Positions 1 to 9,631 of a stretch of DNA of 64,000 bases are shown here, in pieces. Location of the stretch: NCBI RefSeq assembly GCF_007673525.1, contig NZ_VDZU01000001.1:1560177-1624176 (forward strand), read 5' to 3'. The stretch is from Fictibacillus phosphorivorans. GTDB taxonomy: Bacteria; Bacillota; Bacilli; Bacillales; Fictibacillaceae. Positions within the stretch are counted from its first letter, which is position 1, and every line of letters begins with the position of its first letter. The translations under genes and the position numbers were made by a program. The notes under the pieces were generated by a model, which was not told the DNA's origin, did no database searches, and saw nothing but the letters and a program-made list of their open reading frames with translations.

Positions 1-132
1 GGTGGGGATGGAAATATCGAGTTTTTAATGCATGGAAAAGTAAATAATGAGGACTGCATGTCGATAACTTCAAAAACTATTGAAGAAGTTGTGAAGTCAG
101 CTCATGAAACATTAAAGAAAGAGCGAGAATAA
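1..132 (+). CDS. tlyA: TlyA-family RNA methyltransferase, C-terminal end (partial)
   Basis: The gene is cut by the left edge of the window; 43 codons and a TAA stop remain. The visible tail contains GGDGNIEFL, which matches the end of the S4/FtsJ-type TlyA (B. subtilis YqxC) family, presumed 2'-O-methyltransferases of rRNA. Position immediately upstream of argR and recN is the same as for yqxC in B. subtilis. The catalytic core is outside the window, so the call rests on this short motif and on synteny. Confidence 0.75.
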   Translation, partial: GGDGNIEFLMHGKVNNEDCMSITSKTIEEVVKSAHETLKKERE

Positions 133-147
133 AATTTCTCGCTCTTT
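118..147 (+). terminator. Rho-independent terminator after tlyA
   Basis: The stem AAAGAGCGAGAA pairs with TTCTCGCTCTTT around a short A-rich loop, with T residues at the end. It begins within the last codons of the upstream gene and separates it from argR. Confidence 0.75.
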
Positions 148-239
148 TCATCATTTCACTAATGAAAAATTTACATCCTATGCACAATAGTATAAGATAA
201 AGGCAGAATGTGACAGTGTAAATTGAGGTGGAATCACGA

Positions 240-689
240 GTGAATAAAGGACAACGACATATTAAAATACGTGAAATGATCAGCAACCATGATATTGAGA
301 CACAAGACGATTTAGTGGAACTGCTTAAGAAAGCAAACTTTAATGTAACGCAAGCAACTGTTTCCCGAGATATTAAAGAACTGCATCTTGTGAAAGTGCC
401 GATGAACGATGGTCGCTATAAATACAGTCTTCCGGCTGACCAAAGGTTCAACCCACTGCAGAAGTTAAAAAGAACACTGACTGACAGCTTTATTAGTATT
501 GATTATGCAGATCACCTGATTATCATGAAAACACTTCCGGGTAATGCAAATGCCATTGGTGCGTTAATTGATAAGCTGGATTGGGAAGATTTAATGGGAA
601 CGATCTGTGGCGATGATACAATCTTAATTATTTGTCGTTCTAAAGAAGTTAGTTCAGATGTTTCGCAGCGCTTTTTAGATATGCTGTAA
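240..689 (+). CDS. argR: Arginine repressor ArgR/AhrC
   Basis: Hexameric arginine-responsive regulator that represses arginine biosynthesis and, in Bacillus, activates catabolism. The 149-residue length equals that of B. subtilis AhrC. The N-terminal winged helix-turn-helix carries [17 protein letters not shown] (about residues 36-52), and the C-terminal arginine-binding and oligomerisation part carries the GTICGDDT motif with its aspartate pair. I place the start at GTG 240, preceded by GAGGTGG at 225-231 with 8 nt spacing. An in-frame GTG at 228 would add four residues but overlaps that ribosome binding site. It lies directly upstream of recN, as in B. subtilis. Confidence 0.95.
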   Translation: MNKGQRHIKIREMISNHDIETQDDLVELLKKANFNVTQATVSRDIKELHLVKVPMNDGRYKYSLPADQRFNPLQKLKRTLTDSFISIDYADHLIIMKTLPGNANAIGALIDKLDWEDLMGTICGDDTILIICRSKEVSSDVSQRFLDML

Positions 690-713
690 TTTTTATAATA
701 AGGTGTGATGTAA

Positions 714-2411
714 TTGCTGGCAGAATTAAGTATTCGTAATTTTGCTATAATTGATTCTCTGAGTGTTTCTTTTAGTAAAGGGTTAACCGTATTAACAGGT
801 GAAACCGGTGCAGGAAAGTCCATCATCATCGATGCGATCGGACTTCTGATCGGTGGCCGCGGCTCTACGGAATTTGTACGCTATGGTACTCAAAAAGCTG
901 AAATCGAAGGTTTGTTTCATATTCATCCAGGTCATCGTGTATATGACAAATGTGAGGAATTTGGAATTGCGATTTCGGATGAAGATGAGATGGTCGTGCT
1001 TAAAAGGGATATAACGGAGAACGGAAAAAGCATCTGCAGAGTAAACGGAAAGCTTGTTACGCTCTCTGTCATTAAGGAGATCGGACAGGCCTTAGTAGAT
1101 ATTCATGGGCAGCATGAAACGCAATATTTAATGCAGCCTGACAAGCATCTTTTTTTACTCGATAGTTTTGGTGATAAGGATTTTAAACAAGAGCTGATTT
1201 CGTACGAATCAACCTTCAGAGACTACAAAGAAATCAACAAGCAGCTTTCAGAGCTCTCTAGAAACGAACAAGAGATCGCGCAGAGAATAGACTTGCTCGA
1301 ATATCAGTACCAAGAGATAGCGGGTAGCAACCTCATTCCTGATGAGGATGTTAAGCTTGAGGAAGAAAAAAGAATGCTTTCGAATTTTGAAAGAATTCAT
1401 GGCTCTCTTCAGGATGCTTACCATAATCTTTATGGCGAAGGAAAAGCGCTCGAACTTGTATCTAGTGCACTAGCTGATTTTTCGCAGGTCGCAGCACTTG
1501 ATGAATCATTAAAAGCCGACGAAGAGCAATTTGGAAACAGCTTTTATGTACTTGAAGAGCTTACATATAAGATTCGGGATATGTTTGATTCATTAGAATA
1601 CAACCCGGAAAGGCTTAACAGCATCGAATCACGTCTTGATGAACTAAGTAAGCTTAAACGCAAATACGGTTCTTCAGTAAAAGAAATGATCGATTATAGT
1701 GAAAAAATTAAAAAAGAGTTAGAACTCATTCAGAACAAAGATAATCATATTGAAGAACTCAAGAAAAAGCAGGATAAGCTCATTGCTAAACTTGAGGTAT
1801 CAGGTAAAAAGCTGACTAAGCGGAGAACAGAGACCGCTAAAGTCTTAAAGAACAGTATACAGCAACAGCTTAAAGAACTTTATATGGAAAAAACCAAATT
1901 CGAAGTCGTAATGAAGCGGATTGAGGATAATCAGTTTTTAAGAACAGGAATGGATTCTGTAGAATTTTATATCTCCCCGAATCCTGGAGAACCCCTTAAA
2001 CCACTATCAAAAGTAGCATCTGGTGGAGAGCTTTCCAGAATTATTCTAGCATTGAAAACCATTTTTTCTGAAAACCAAGGAATTACCGCCATTATCTTTG
2101 ATGAAGTAGATACAGGAGTCTCAGGACGAGTCGCTCAAGCAATAGCGGAAAAGATCTATAAAGTTTCTGTCGGTTCACAAGTACTTTGTATCTCTCACCT
2201 TCCACAAGTTGCAGCGATGTCTGACACGCATCTTCATATCTCTAAAGACACACTTCAAGGAAGAACGGTTACAAAGGTCCTAACATTAAAAACGGATGAA
2301 AAAGTAAATGAGATAGGCAGAATGATCTCTGGTGTTGAGATTACTGACCTTACGAGGCAACATGCTCAAGAATTATTAGAGCTTGCAGCGTCAATCAAAA
2401 AGACATCATAA
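714..2411 (+). CDS. recN: DNA repair protein RecN
   Basis: SMC-like ATPase that acts early at DNA double-strand breaks. The 565 residues fit the family (B. subtilis 576). Walker A GETGAGKS is at residues 29-36. A central coiled-coil region rich in Glu and Lys spans about 150-370. The ABC signature SGGELSR and Walker B IIFDEVDTG follow in the C-terminal third. The start is TTG 714 with AAGGTG 8 nt upstream. It sits 24 nt after argR and is probably co-transcribed with it. I saw no convincing LexA box just upstream. Confidence 0.97.
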   Translation: MLAELSIRNFAIIDSLSVSFSKGLTVLTGETGAGKSIIIDAIGLLIGGRGSTEFVRYGTQKAEIEGLFHIHPGHRVYDKCEEFGIAISDEDEMVVLKRDITENGKSICRVNGKLVTLSVIKEIGQALVDIHGQHETQYLMQPDKHLFLLDSFGDKDFKQELISYESTFRDYKEINKQLSELSRNEQEIAQRIDLLEYQYQEIAGSNLIPDEDVKLEEEKRMLSNFERIHGSLQDAYHNLYGEGKALELVSSALADFSQVAALDESLKADEEQFGNSFYVLEELTYKIRDMFDSLEYNPERLNSIESRLDELSKLKRKYGSSVKEMIDYSEKIKKELELIQNKDNHIEELKKKQDKLIAKLEVSGKKLTKRRTETAKVLKNSIQQQLKELYMEKTKFEVVMKRIEDNQFLRTGMDSVEFYISPNPGEPLKPLSKVASGGELSRIILALKTIFSENQGITAIIFDEVDTGVSGRVAQAIAEKIYKVSVGSQVLCISHLPQVAAMSDTHLHISKDTLQGRTVTKVLTLKTDEKVNEIGRMISGVEITDLTRQHAQELLELAASIKKTS

Positions 2412-2424
2412 AACTTTATTCATG

Positions 2425-2460
2425 AAAAAGCTATCCATTTAAGGAATAGCTTTTTCTTTT
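2425..2460 (+). terminator. Rho-independent terminator after recN
   Basis: AAAAAGCTAT pairs with ATAGCTTTTT across a roughly 10-nt loop, followed by a T-rich run. It ends the argR-recN transcript before spoIVB. Confidence 0.8.
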
Positions 2461-2543
2461 TTCTAGGTTATAAACTCATGGTCCGTAGGCTAAATTAAAG
2501 GTACAGCCATGGTGAGGGTGTGAGCTAGGAGCGAGGAGAGTGT

Positions 2544-3833
2544 ATGATGTATAAGGATTTACTTCGGCGAATGATCGGCGTTATTCTCCTTGGAAGTTTA
2601 GTGGGAATCGGTTTTTTGTCTCCTGTGCGAGAATATGTAGCACTGCCTGAATCGATTACCTTTTTTGAAGGACAGCATGTCTTACAAGCCCTTCCTGTTG
2701 GAACAAACATGAAGCAGGAAGAAACAAACATTTATACAACCGCAATGGAAAGCGAACATAAAGTTTCGATACAAGCCAAAACAAACGGTGATAGCATGGC
2801 AACTCTCGAAGCAGCAAGTTTTCCCATAAAGAAGATGAATGTAAAAGTGTTATCTGACCTTAAAGTTGTACCTGGTGGACAATCGATAGGAGTGAAATTA
2901 AATACTCTAGGGGTACTGATTGTGGGACATCACCTCGTAAATACAACTGCAGGTAAACAATCTCCAGGTGAAATTGCCGATATTCAAGTAGGAGATATTA
3001 TTACCAAAATCAACGGAAAAAATATTAAAAAAATGGGAGATGTAAGCCCATTTGTTAAACAGTCTGGGGAAACTTCAAATCCTTTAGATGTAACCATCAT
3101 TCGAGATGGTAAAACGTTTCATAAAACACTTACTCCTCTGCAGGACAAGAATGATCAGTCTTATCGCATTGGACTATATATTCGTGACTCAGCGGCGGGC
3201 GTAGGAACACTAACTTTTTTTGATCCAGCGTCATTCAAATATGGGGCACTCGGTCATGTTATTTCAGATATGGATACTAAGAAGCCAATCAAGGTAAACA
3301 ATGGGGAAATCCTTGGATCTACCGTAACTTCCATCGAAAAAGGATCTAACGGTCATCCTGGAGAAAAGCTGGCGCGTTTTTCCAACGATCAAAGAGTTTT
3401 AGGGGACATTTCAAAAAATAGTCCTTTTGGGATTTTTGGAAAGTTAAACGATGAATTATCGAATGGGGACTGGAATAAACCATTGCCAATCGCCTTATCT
3501 CATCAGGTAAAAGAAGGTCCAGCGAAGATTTTAACTGTTGTTAACGGGTCGAAGGTTCGAGAGTTTGATGTTGATGTCGTAAGCTCTGTTCCTCAAAAGT
3601 TTCCGGCTACAAAGGGAATGGTCATTAAGATTACAGATCCCGAGCTTTTAAAGATTACCGGTGGAATCGTTCAAGGTATGAGCGGCAGCCCAATCATTCA
3701 AAATGGCAGAATTATTGGAGCAGTTACACACGTGTTTGTAAATGACCCAACTTCGGGCTATGGCGTTCATATCGAGTGGATGCTTGATGAAGCTGGTGTC
3801 AATATCTATAAAGATGCAAAACAAGCGAGTTAA
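2544..3833 (+). CDS. spoIVB: SpoIVB serine peptidase (stage IV sporulation)
   Basis: Forespore-secreted S55-family peptidase that cleaves SpoIVFA and so releases pro-sigma-K processing in the mother cell. The 429 residues are close to B. subtilis (426). An N-terminal hydrophobic segment (about residues 9-25) acts as an uncleaved signal or anchor. A PDZ domain follows (around 115-210, with [13 protein letters not shown]). The C-terminal peptidase half has the histidine motif GALGHVI and the serine motif GMSGSP, whose first serine is about residue 380. GAGGAGAG precedes the tandem ATGs at 2544 and 2547, and the second has the better spacing. It lies between recN and spo0A, the usual place. Confidence 0.96.
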   Translation: MMYKDLLRRMIGVILLGSLVGIGFLSPVREYVALPESITFFEGQHVLQALPVGTNMKQEETNIYTTAMESEHKVSIQAKTNGDSMATLEAASFPIKKMNVKVLSDLKVVPGGQSIGVKLNTLGVLIVGHHLVNTTAGKQSPGEIADIQVGDIITKINGKNIKKMGDVSPFVKQSGETSNPLDVTIIRDGKTFHKTLTPLQDKNDQSYRIGLYIRDSAAGVGTLTFFDPASFKYGALGHVISDMDTKKPIKVNNGEILGSTVTSIEKGSNGHPGEKLARFSNDQRVLGDISKNSPFGIFGKLNDELSNGDWNKPLPIALSHQVKEGPAKILTVVNGSKVREFDVDVVSSVPQKFPATKGMVIKITDPELLKITGGIVQGMSGSPIIQNGRIIGAVTHVFVNDPTSGYGVHIEWMLDEAGVNIYKDAKQAS

Positions 3834-3841
3834 CATTTTTT

Positions 3842-3872
3842 AAAACCGGTTGAGATCTCACCGGTTTTTTTA
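3842..3872 (+). terminator. Rho-independent terminator after spoIVB
   Basis: AAAACCGGT pairs with ACCGGTTTT around a TGAGATCTC loop region, followed by a run of T. It separates spoIVB from the spo0A control region. Confidence 0.8.
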
Positions 3873-3925
3873 TTTTGAACACATATAAATAGGAATGGGT
3901 GCTGAATCATTTACTTTTAGATAAT

Positions 3926-4011
3926 TTAGACAATCCTATGAAAATTTTGTATAATGAGGGATATAAAGAAAATTCGACAAAAACACTTTTGAAAATATAA
4001 TAACTGTCGAA
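3926..4011 (+). promoter_or_regulatory. spo0A control region: sigma-A-like promoter and two candidate 0A boxes
   Basis: A TATAAT at 3950-3955 has TTAGAC 18 nt upstream (3926-3931), a plausible vegetative promoter. Downstream are TTCGACA at 3973-3979 (the reverse complement of the 0A box TGTCGAA) and TGTCGAA at 4005-4011. Spo0A binding to TGTCGAA and autoregulation of spo0A are established in B. subtilis; assignment here is by motif. The 324-nt gap between spoIVB and spo0A holds this region and no gene. I could not place a convincing sigma-H promoter. Confidence 0.6.
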
Positions 4012-4157
4012 ATTCAAAGTAAATTGAAGAAAACAGCTCTATCTGCTACAAAAACAAAATAATTTTAAAAAATTTAAAACAAAATAAAGGGATTTAAGAT
4101 TTATTGTTGAAATCTTACATTGGGAAAAACAAGAAATTGTTGGATGGGGAGGAAATA

Positions 4158-4964
4158 ATGGTGCAAAAAATTAAAGTTTGTCTAGCTGATGATAACCGTG
4201 AACTGATTAGTCTTTTGAGGGAGTATCTTTCAAGTCAAGATGATATGGAGGTAATTGGGGTAGCTTACAACGGTCAAGAATGTTTGTCCGTTTTAGAGAA
4301 TAAAGATCCTGATGTTTTAGTTCTTGATATTATCATGCCTCATTTAGATGGGTTAGCGGTGCTGGAGAAAATCAGATCTAGCGATGATCTGCCTCAGCCG
4401 AATGTTATCATGTTAACGGCGTTTGGTCAGGAAGATGTAACGAAAAAAGCCGTAGACCTAGGTGCATCATACTTTATCTTAAAGCCATTCGATATGGACA
4501 ATCTTGCGAGTCAGATCCGTCAGATCTGCGGAGCAGAAAAATCAACTGTTCAGCGTGCGTCCGGAAGTAATCGAAATAATTTCCAATCTACAATGAACAA
4601 TAAACCACGCAATCTAGATGCGAGTATCACAAGTATCATTCATGAGATCGGCGTTCCTGCTCATATTAAAGGATATATGTACTTAAGAGAAGCGATCTCT
4701 ATGGTATACAATGATATTGAACTATTAGGATCGATCACAAAGGTTCTTTATCCAGATATCGCAAAAAAATTCAATACAACATCAAGCCGTGTTGAACGTG
4801 CTATACGCCATGCGATCGAAGTAGCATGGAGCCGTGGAAACATCGACAGCATCTCATCCTTGTTCGGCTATACAGTATCCATGTCAAAAGCAAAGCCTAC
4901 AAATTCAGAGTTCATCGCGATGGTCGCGGATAAGCTTCGAATCGAACATAAGGTCATGGCATAA
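4158..4964 (+). CDS. spo0A: Sporulation master regulator Spo0A
   Basis: Response regulator at the end of the sporulation phosphorelay. Phosphorylated at Asp57 (VLVLDIIMP), it activates spoIIA, spoIIE and spoIIG and represses abrB. The receiver domain (residues 1-120) has the acidic pair Asp11-Asp12 and the conserved Lys109. A variable linker follows, then the Spo0A_C DNA-binding domain (about 155-268), nearly identical to B. subtilis through [20 protein letters not shown] start at ATG 4158 after GGGGAGG, which gives 268 residues against 267 in B. subtilis; an upstream in-frame extension to 4104 is not conserved. Confidence 0.98.
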   Translation: MVQKIKVCLADDNRELISLLREYLSSQDDMEVIGVAYNGQECLSVLENKDPDVLVLDIIMPHLDGLAVLEKIRSSDDLPQPNVIMLTAFGQEDVTKKAVDLGASYFILKPFDMDNLASQIRQICGAEKSTVQRASGSNRNNFQSTMNNKPRNLDASITSIIHEIGVPAHIKGYMYLREAISMVYNDIELLGSITKVLYPDIAKKFNTTSSRVERAIRHAIEVAWSRGNIDSISSLFGYTVSMSKAKPTNSEFIAMVADKLRIEHKVMA

Positions 4965-4975
4965 TTACTTACTTA

Positions 4976-5017
4976 AAAAATAACCATCCCTCAAGTACGA
5001 GGGATGGTTATTTTTTT
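4976..5017. terminator. Terminator shared by spo0A and yqzF (convergent)
   Basis: A long A/T-flanked hairpin with AATAACCATCCCTC pairing with GAGGGATGGTTATT. T runs on one strand and A runs on the other let it stop transcripts from both sides. It overlaps the last codons of yqzF on the minus strand. Confidence 0.8.
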
Positions 5018-5244
5018 CTGTATTTTAACTGGACTTTATTTCTTTTGCGGTCTCTGTAAAAGATGAATCCGCCTACAAAAGCTAAGCCTGCTAAGAAGCT
5101 TAGCAACCCAGCAATAAATTGTAGCCATAAGAACGGAAACGGAAACTGCAAAACACCAAACAAAGTGTCTCTCATCCATTTAATGCCCATCACGGCCATG
5201 ATTCCAGGAATTAATACAATCACCAAAGCTGCATATCTGCTCAT
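5008..5244 (-). CDS. yqzF: DUF2627 membrane protein (YqzF)
   Basis: A 78-residue protein with two predicted membrane helices (about residues 4-24 and 38-60) joined by a loop containing MRDTLFG, ending in a basic tail (YRDRKRNKVQ). It resembles the DUF2627 family, found beside spo0A and bkdR in Bacillus. The function is unknown. I chose the ATG at 5244 because GGAGTG lies about 9 nt upstream; the reading frame continues 28 codons further without a ribosome binding site. It converges on spo0A and diverges from bkdR. Confidence 0.8.
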   Translation of the reverse strand: MSRYAALVIVLIPGIMAVMGIKWMRDTLFGVLQFPFPFLWLQFIAGLLSFLAGLAFVGGFIFYRDRKRNKVQLKYRKK

Positions 5245-5386
5245 GAAGAATTTCACTCCTTTACTCGTCTTATTGTACATAAAGTTAAAATTATTGTCGA
5301 TGCAAAATAAGTTTGCAAACCCTTTCATAGTGAGCTATGATGAGTATGTGAAAAATATTGCATGTTATAATAAAAGGGTGGGCTAA

Positions 5387-7447
5387 TTGTTGCAAAGGAT
5401 CGTATTGTTGGCAACGCAAGAAGAAATTGAATTGGTTCAAAAGATCAATCAATCCGAACTTTTTGAACTTGCAGCTATCTTTCAAGAACCTCTTCAATCG
5501 CTGCCGGCCAAATTTAATAACACACCAGTTTTTACATATTCATCGGCACCTGAAGAGGTAATAGATGTAATTGTTTATTCTGATTCACTTAAAGAAACGG
5601 CAGATCTGCTAAACGAAACCAAATATCCAATGGCGGGAAGATTGACTACAACACAGTTTCAATTTTTGTTAACCATATCTGACGAAACGAAAAATAAAAA
5701 AGACATCAGCCATCTTCAACAGCTCAAAACAATTTTAGATAATACACATGATGGCATGATTGTGATCGATCAAGATCTAACGATCACCATATTTAACAAG
5801 AGTGCTGAGAAGATGACAGGATTATCGAAAGAGGAAGTTGTAGGTAAATCCATTCTAGAAGTCATGCCTAATAGTCAGCTTCCAAGAGTTATGGACTCAG
5901 GCATAGAAGAAGTTAATCAAGAACAAATTTTAGCGAATGGCACCAAAATCTATACAACAAGGACACCAATCCTAAATCATGAAGGTCGAAAGCTTGGCGC
6001 TTTTGCTGTTTTTAAAGATATTACAGAAATCGTCGATCTGGCAGAAGAAGTAACGAATTTAAAAAGCATCCAAACGATGTTAAGATCGATCATCCAATCT
6101 TCTGAGGAAGCTATATCTGTAGTTGATGAAGAAGGAAAAGGGATCATGATCAATCCTGCTTATACGAGACTCACAGGATACACAGCCGAGCAAGTGATTG
6201 GAAAACCGGCAACAACCGATATATCTGAAGGTGAGAGTATACACATGCAGGTTCTAAAAACAAGAAAACCTGTGAGAGGTGCCCGATTACGAGTTGGGCC
6301 AAACCGGAAAGATGTGATTGTTAATGTTGCGCCTGTTATCGTGGATGGTCTATTAAAAGGCAGTGTAGGTGTCATTCACGATGTATCTGAAATAAAAGGA
6401 CTTACTGAAGAGCTCAACCGTGCAAGACAGATCATTCGGACACTTGAAGCTAAATATTCGTTTGAAGATATAATTGGTTCGTCAGAAGAGATGAGTTTTG
6501 CGATCGATCAAGCAAAGCTCGCAGCTTCTACTCCTGCAACCGTTCTCCTTCGTGGTGAATCTGGAACGGGAAAAGAACTTTTTGCTCATGCGATACATAA
6601 TGCGAGCAGTAGAAAGTTTAATAAATTTATACGCGTCAACTGTGCAGCTTTGTCTGAATCGTTATTAGAGAGTGAACTGTTTGGCTATGAAGAAGGAGCT
6701 TTTTCTGGTGCTTTAAGAGGTGGGAAAAGAGGGCTGTTTGAAGAGTCCAACGGCGGAAGCATCTTTTTAGATGAGGTGGGAGAGTTGTCTCAGAACACAC
6801 AAGCTAAACTTTTGCGTGTTCTTCAAGAGAATGAAATCAGACGAGTTGGTGGGACGAAAGCCATTCCGATCAACGTCCGTGTGATCGCCGCAACCAATGT
6901 TAACCTTGAAAAAATGATCGCAGATGGTACGTTCAGACAGGATTTGTACTATAGACTCAACAGGATGCCGATCTATATTCCGGCATTAAGAGCAAGAAAC
7001 AATGATATTTTGCTCTTAGCATATCACCTCCTGCAGAAGCTAAATCAAGACTATGGAAGAAACATTGATTATATCAGCAAGGATGCAGAGGACTTTTTAC
7101 TAGCGTATCATTGGCCGGGAAATGTTAGAGAACTTGAAAACGTATTAGGCAGAGCGATTATCCACATGAGTCATACTGATTCACAGATCAATCGAAGTCA
7201 TATATCGCTGTTATCTTTAGAACCATCGAAGAATAAGGATGTTCATCTGAAAGATATCTCCGATACGGCTGTTAATGAAAAGAGCTTAGCTGAACAAATG
7301 GATGCGGTTGAAAAACGTATTTTAACAGAAGCTATAGAGAGGTTTCGTGGCAATAAAACGAAAACAGCTAAATCACTAGGTATTTCACTTCGGAATTTTT
7401 ATTATAAATTAGAAAAATATGATCTTGACGAAAAACTGCGCAAATAA
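5387..7447 (+). CDS. bkdR: Sigma-54-dependent activator BkdR
   Basis: Enhancer-binding protein that drives the downstream bkd operon with SigL. About 100 N-terminal residues precede two PAS domains (about 110-210 and 230-330, with DGMIVID and EAISVVD). A sigma-54-interacting AAA+ domain follows, with Walker A GESGTGKE at 390-397 and Walker [13 protein letters not shown] Fis-type helix-turn-helix ([17 protein letters not shown]) is near the C-terminus. The sigma-54 contact loop reads GAFSGA rather than the common GAFTGA. TTG 5387 or TTG 5390 could be the start; AAGGGTGGG is just upstream. AATATTGCA at 5354-5362, next to a TATAAT-like element at 5366-5371, resembles a half of the palindromes before ptb and may mean autoregulation. 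Confidence 0.95.
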   Translation: MLQRIVLLATQEEIELVQKINQSELFELAAIFQEPLQSLPAKFNNTPVFTYSSAPEEVIDVIVYSDSLKETADLLNETKYPMAGRLTTTQFQFLLTISDETKNKKDISHLQQLKTILDNTHDGMIVIDQDLTITIFNKSAEKMTGLSKEEVVGKSILEVMPNSQLPRVMDSGIEEVNQEQILANGTKIYTTRTPILNHEGRKLGAFAVFKDITEIVDLAEEVTNLKSIQTMLRSIIQSSEEAISVVDEEGKGIMINPAYTRLTGYTAEQVIGKPATTDISEGESIHMQVLKTRKPVRGARLRVGPNRKDVIVNVAPVIVDGLLKGSVGVIHDVSEIKGLTEELNRARQIIRTLEAKYSFEDIIGSSEEMSFAIDQAKLAASTPATVLLRGESGTGKELFAHAIHNASSRKFNKFIRVNCAALSESLLESELFGYEEGAFSGALRGGKRGLFEESNGGSIFLDEVGELSQNTQAKLLRVLQENEIRRVGGTKAIPINVRVIAATNVNLEKMIADGTFRQDLYYRLNRMPIYIPALRARNNDILLLAYHLLQKLNQDYGRNIDYISKDAEDFLLAYHWPGNVRELENVLGRAIIHMSHTDSQINRSHISLLSLEPSKNKDVHLKDISDTAVNEKSLAEQMDAVEKRILTEAIERFRGNKTKTAKSLGISLRNFYYKLEKYDLDEKLRK

Positions 7448-7452
7448 TTTCA

Positions 7453-7487
7453 TGCAAAATATTGCAAGTTATCTGCAAGGTATTGCA
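7453..7487 (+). promoter_or_regulatory. Tandem palindromes, candidate BkdR upstream activating sites
   Basis: Two 14-bp near-palindromes share TGCAA-N2-TATTGCA: TGCAAAATATTGCA at 7453-7466 and TGCAAGGTATTGCA at 7474-7487. Their centres are 21 bp apart, about two helical turns, so dimers would bind on one DNA face. They lie 42 bp upstream of the -24 element. Assignment to BkdR is inference from position and symmetry. Confidence 0.65.
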
Positions 7488-7529
7488 TATTCATATTAGG
7501 ATATCGACTTTTATAACACTTTTAATTGT

Positions 7530-7545
7530 TGGCATGAAAATTGCA
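7530..7545 (+). promoter_or_regulatory. Sigma-54 (SigL) -24/-12 promoter of the bkd operon
   Basis: TGGCAT at 7530-7535, five bases, then TTGCA at 7541-7545 matches the sigma-54 consensus TGGCAC-N5-TTGC with one substitution. It lies 34 nt before ptb, in the same arrangement as the SigL/BkdR-controlled bkd operon of B. subtilis. Confidence 0.88.
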
Positions 7546-7578
7546 TTGTTAATAAAGCGGTTAACAAGGGGGGATAGC

Positions 7579-8484
7579 ATGCGTTTACAAAACTTGGTGA
7601 GCCAAGCCAAAAATCAACAAGAGAAACCAGTCATCGCAGTGGCAGAAGCTGGTGATCAGGAGGTTTTGGAAAGCATACTGAAATCGTACAAAGAGGGGCT
7701 CGCCCACTTTATTCTGTTTGGAGACGGTAACAAAATTTCTGACTGGTTAGAAAGAAACGCAGATGTTTCGTTAGATGGGATTAAAGTTGTTCCGACCGAT
7801 ACAGCTTCGGCTGCATTAAAGGCAGTAAGAGCTGTTCATGATGGAGACGCTGATATTTTAATGAAAGGGCTCATCTCAACGTCTGCTCTTTTAAAAGCAG
7901 TTTTAAATAAAGAATTTGGTCTCCGTACAGGCAAAGTGCTATCACATGTTGCTGCATTCGAAGTAGAAGGATTTGAAAAATTAATCTTTGTTACGGATGC
8001 TGCCATGAACATAGAGCCTGATCTTAATCAAAAAGTTCAGATTCTGCAAAATGCTATCGATTTTGCGGTTAGAACGGGTGTTGAAGTTCCGAAAGCAGCT
8101 GTGCTTGCTGCCGTAGAGAATGTCAATCCCGCTATGCAAGCAACATTGGATGCAGCGAGTCTGATGGTTATGAACCTTAGGAATCAAATTCAAGGTGGTA
8201 TTGTAGAAGGTCCTTTGGCCTTAGATAATGCCATATCAAAGGAAGCTGCAGCTCACAAAGGAGTCACGGGAAGTGTTGCAGGGAATGCTGACATCCTTCT
8301 TGTTCCAAATATTGAAACAGGAAATGTATTGTATAAATCACTGATCTACTTTGCTCGAGCAAAAGTTGGAGCAGTAATATGCGGAGCTAAAGCGCCAATC
8401 GTTCTAACATCCAGAGCGGATTCAGCAGAAAGTAAATATTATTCTATCGCTTTAGCGGTAAATTCAGTCATCACTGATAATTAA
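7579..8484 (+). CDS. ptb: Phosphate butyryltransferase Ptb
   Basis: Exchanges the CoA of butyryl- or branched-chain acyl-CoA for phosphate, giving the acyl phosphate used by butyrate kinase. The 301 residues belong to the phosphate acetyl/butyryltransferase family (B. subtilis 299). Recognisable segments are the N-terminal PVIAVAEAGDQEVLE, the central ADILMKGLISTSALLKAV and the late GPLALDNAIS. The ATG at 7579 follows AAGGGGGGAT. Longer in-frame starts lie upstream of the sigma-54 promoter and are ruled out. First gene of the bkd operon. Confidence 0.96.
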   Translation: MRLQNLVSQAKNQQEKPVIAVAEAGDQEVLESILKSYKEGLAHFILFGDGNKISDWLERNADVSLDGIKVVPTDTASAALKAVRAVHDGDADILMKGLISTSALLKAVLNKEFGLRTGKVLSHVAAFEVEGFEKLIFVTDAAMNIEPDLNQKVQILQNAIDFAVRTGVEVPKAAVLAAVENVNPAMQATLDAASLMVMNLRNQIQGGIVEGPLALDNAISKEAAAHKGVTGSVAGNADILLVPNIETGNVLYKSLIYFARAKVGAVICGAKAPIVLTSRADSAESKYYSIALAVNSVITDN

Positions 8485-8503
8485 AACTTAGGAGGAAAAC
8501 ACA

Positions 8504-9604
8504 ATGGAAATTTTTAAATATATGGAAACTTATGATTATGAGCAAATGGTGATCTGCCAAGATAAACAATCTGGTCTAAAAGCAATTATCTGTATTCATG
8601 ATACGACATTGGGTCCTGCACTTGGCGGAACAAGAATGTGGACGTATGAAACAGAAGATGCAGCGATTGAAGATGCACTCAGACTTGCTAAAGGCATGAC
8701 TTATAAGAACGCAGCTGCGGGATTAAATCTTGGTGGCGGTAAAACAGTAATTATCGGTGATCCAAAGAAAGACAAGAACGAAGAAATGTTCCGTGCGTTC
8801 GGTCGTTATATTCAAGGACTTAACGGTCGTTATATTACAGCAGAAGATGTGGGTACAACGGTTGAAGACATGGATCTTATCTACCAAGAAACACAGTTCG
8901 TTACGGGTGTATCACCTGCTTTCGGTTCAAGTGGTAATCCATCTCCAGTAACGGCTTACGGTGTATACCGTGGTATGAAAGCAGCAGCGATGGAAGCGTT
9001 TGGTACAGATTCTCTAGAAGGAAAAGTGATTGCTGTTCAAGGTGTTGGACATGTTGCTTATACACTATGTAAGCACCTACACGAAGAAGGCGCATCATTG
9101 ATTGTTACAGATATTAATAAAGAAGCTGTACAACGTGCGGTTAGAGATTTCGGAGCAAAAGCTGTTGAGATCGATGAGATCTACAGCGTAGATTGTGATA
9201 TCTTTGCGCCATGTGCACTAGGAGCTATTATTAACGATGATACTATTCCACAGATCAAAGCTAAAGTTATTGCAGGTGCTGCTAACAACCAACTGAAAGA
9301 AACACGTCACGGTGATGCGATTCATGAGATGGGAATCGTTTATGCACCAGACTATGTAATCAACGCTGGTGGAGTTATCAATGTTGCTGATGAGCTTAAC
9401 GGCTACAACCGTGATCGTGCTATGAAAAAAGTAGAAACAATCTATGACAACATCGCGAGTGTTATCGAAATCTCAAAACGTGATAACATCCCGACTTACT
9501 TAGCAGCAGATCGCCTTGCAGAAGAGCGTATCGAACGCATGAGAATGTCTAGAAGTCAGTTCCTATTAAACGAAAGACATATCTTGTCTAACCGATCTCG
9601 TTAA
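8504..9604 (+). CDS. bcd: Leucine / branched-chain amino acid dehydrogenase
   Basis: NAD-dependent oxidative deamination of leucine, valine and isoleucine to 2-oxo acids, the substrates of the BKD complex encoded downstream. The 366-residue Glu/Leu/Phe/Val dehydrogenase has the catalytic lysine region [20 protein letters not shown] and the dinucleotide-binding [14 protein letters not shown]. The start ATG 8504 follows AGGAGGAAAA. It is 19 nt after ptb in the bkd operon. Confidence 0.97.
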   Translation: MEIFKYMETYDYEQMVICQDKQSGLKAIICIHDTTLGPALGGTRMWTYETEDAAIEDALRLAKGMTYKNAAAGLNLGGGKTVIIGDPKKDKNEEMFRAFGRYIQGLNGRYITAEDVGTTVEDMDLIYQETQFVTGVSPAFGSSGNPSPVTAYGVYRGMKAAAMEAFGTDSLEGKVIAVQGVGHVAYTLCKHLHEEGASLIVTDINKEAVQRAVRDFGAKAVEIDEIYSVDCDIFAPCALGAIINDDTIPQIKAKVIAGAANNQLKETRHGDAIHEMGIVYAPDYVINAGGVINVADELNGYNRDRAMKKVETIYDNIASVIEISKRDNIPTYLAADRLAEERIERMRMSRSQFLLNERHILSNRSR

Positions 9605-9631
9605 GAGTTCGTATCAATGGAGGTTTGAAAC

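Noticed and set aside
714-760. A LexA box just before recN
   Set aside because: No GAAC-N4-GTTC arrangement could be found between argR and recN, so SOS control of recN is not supported by the sequence here.
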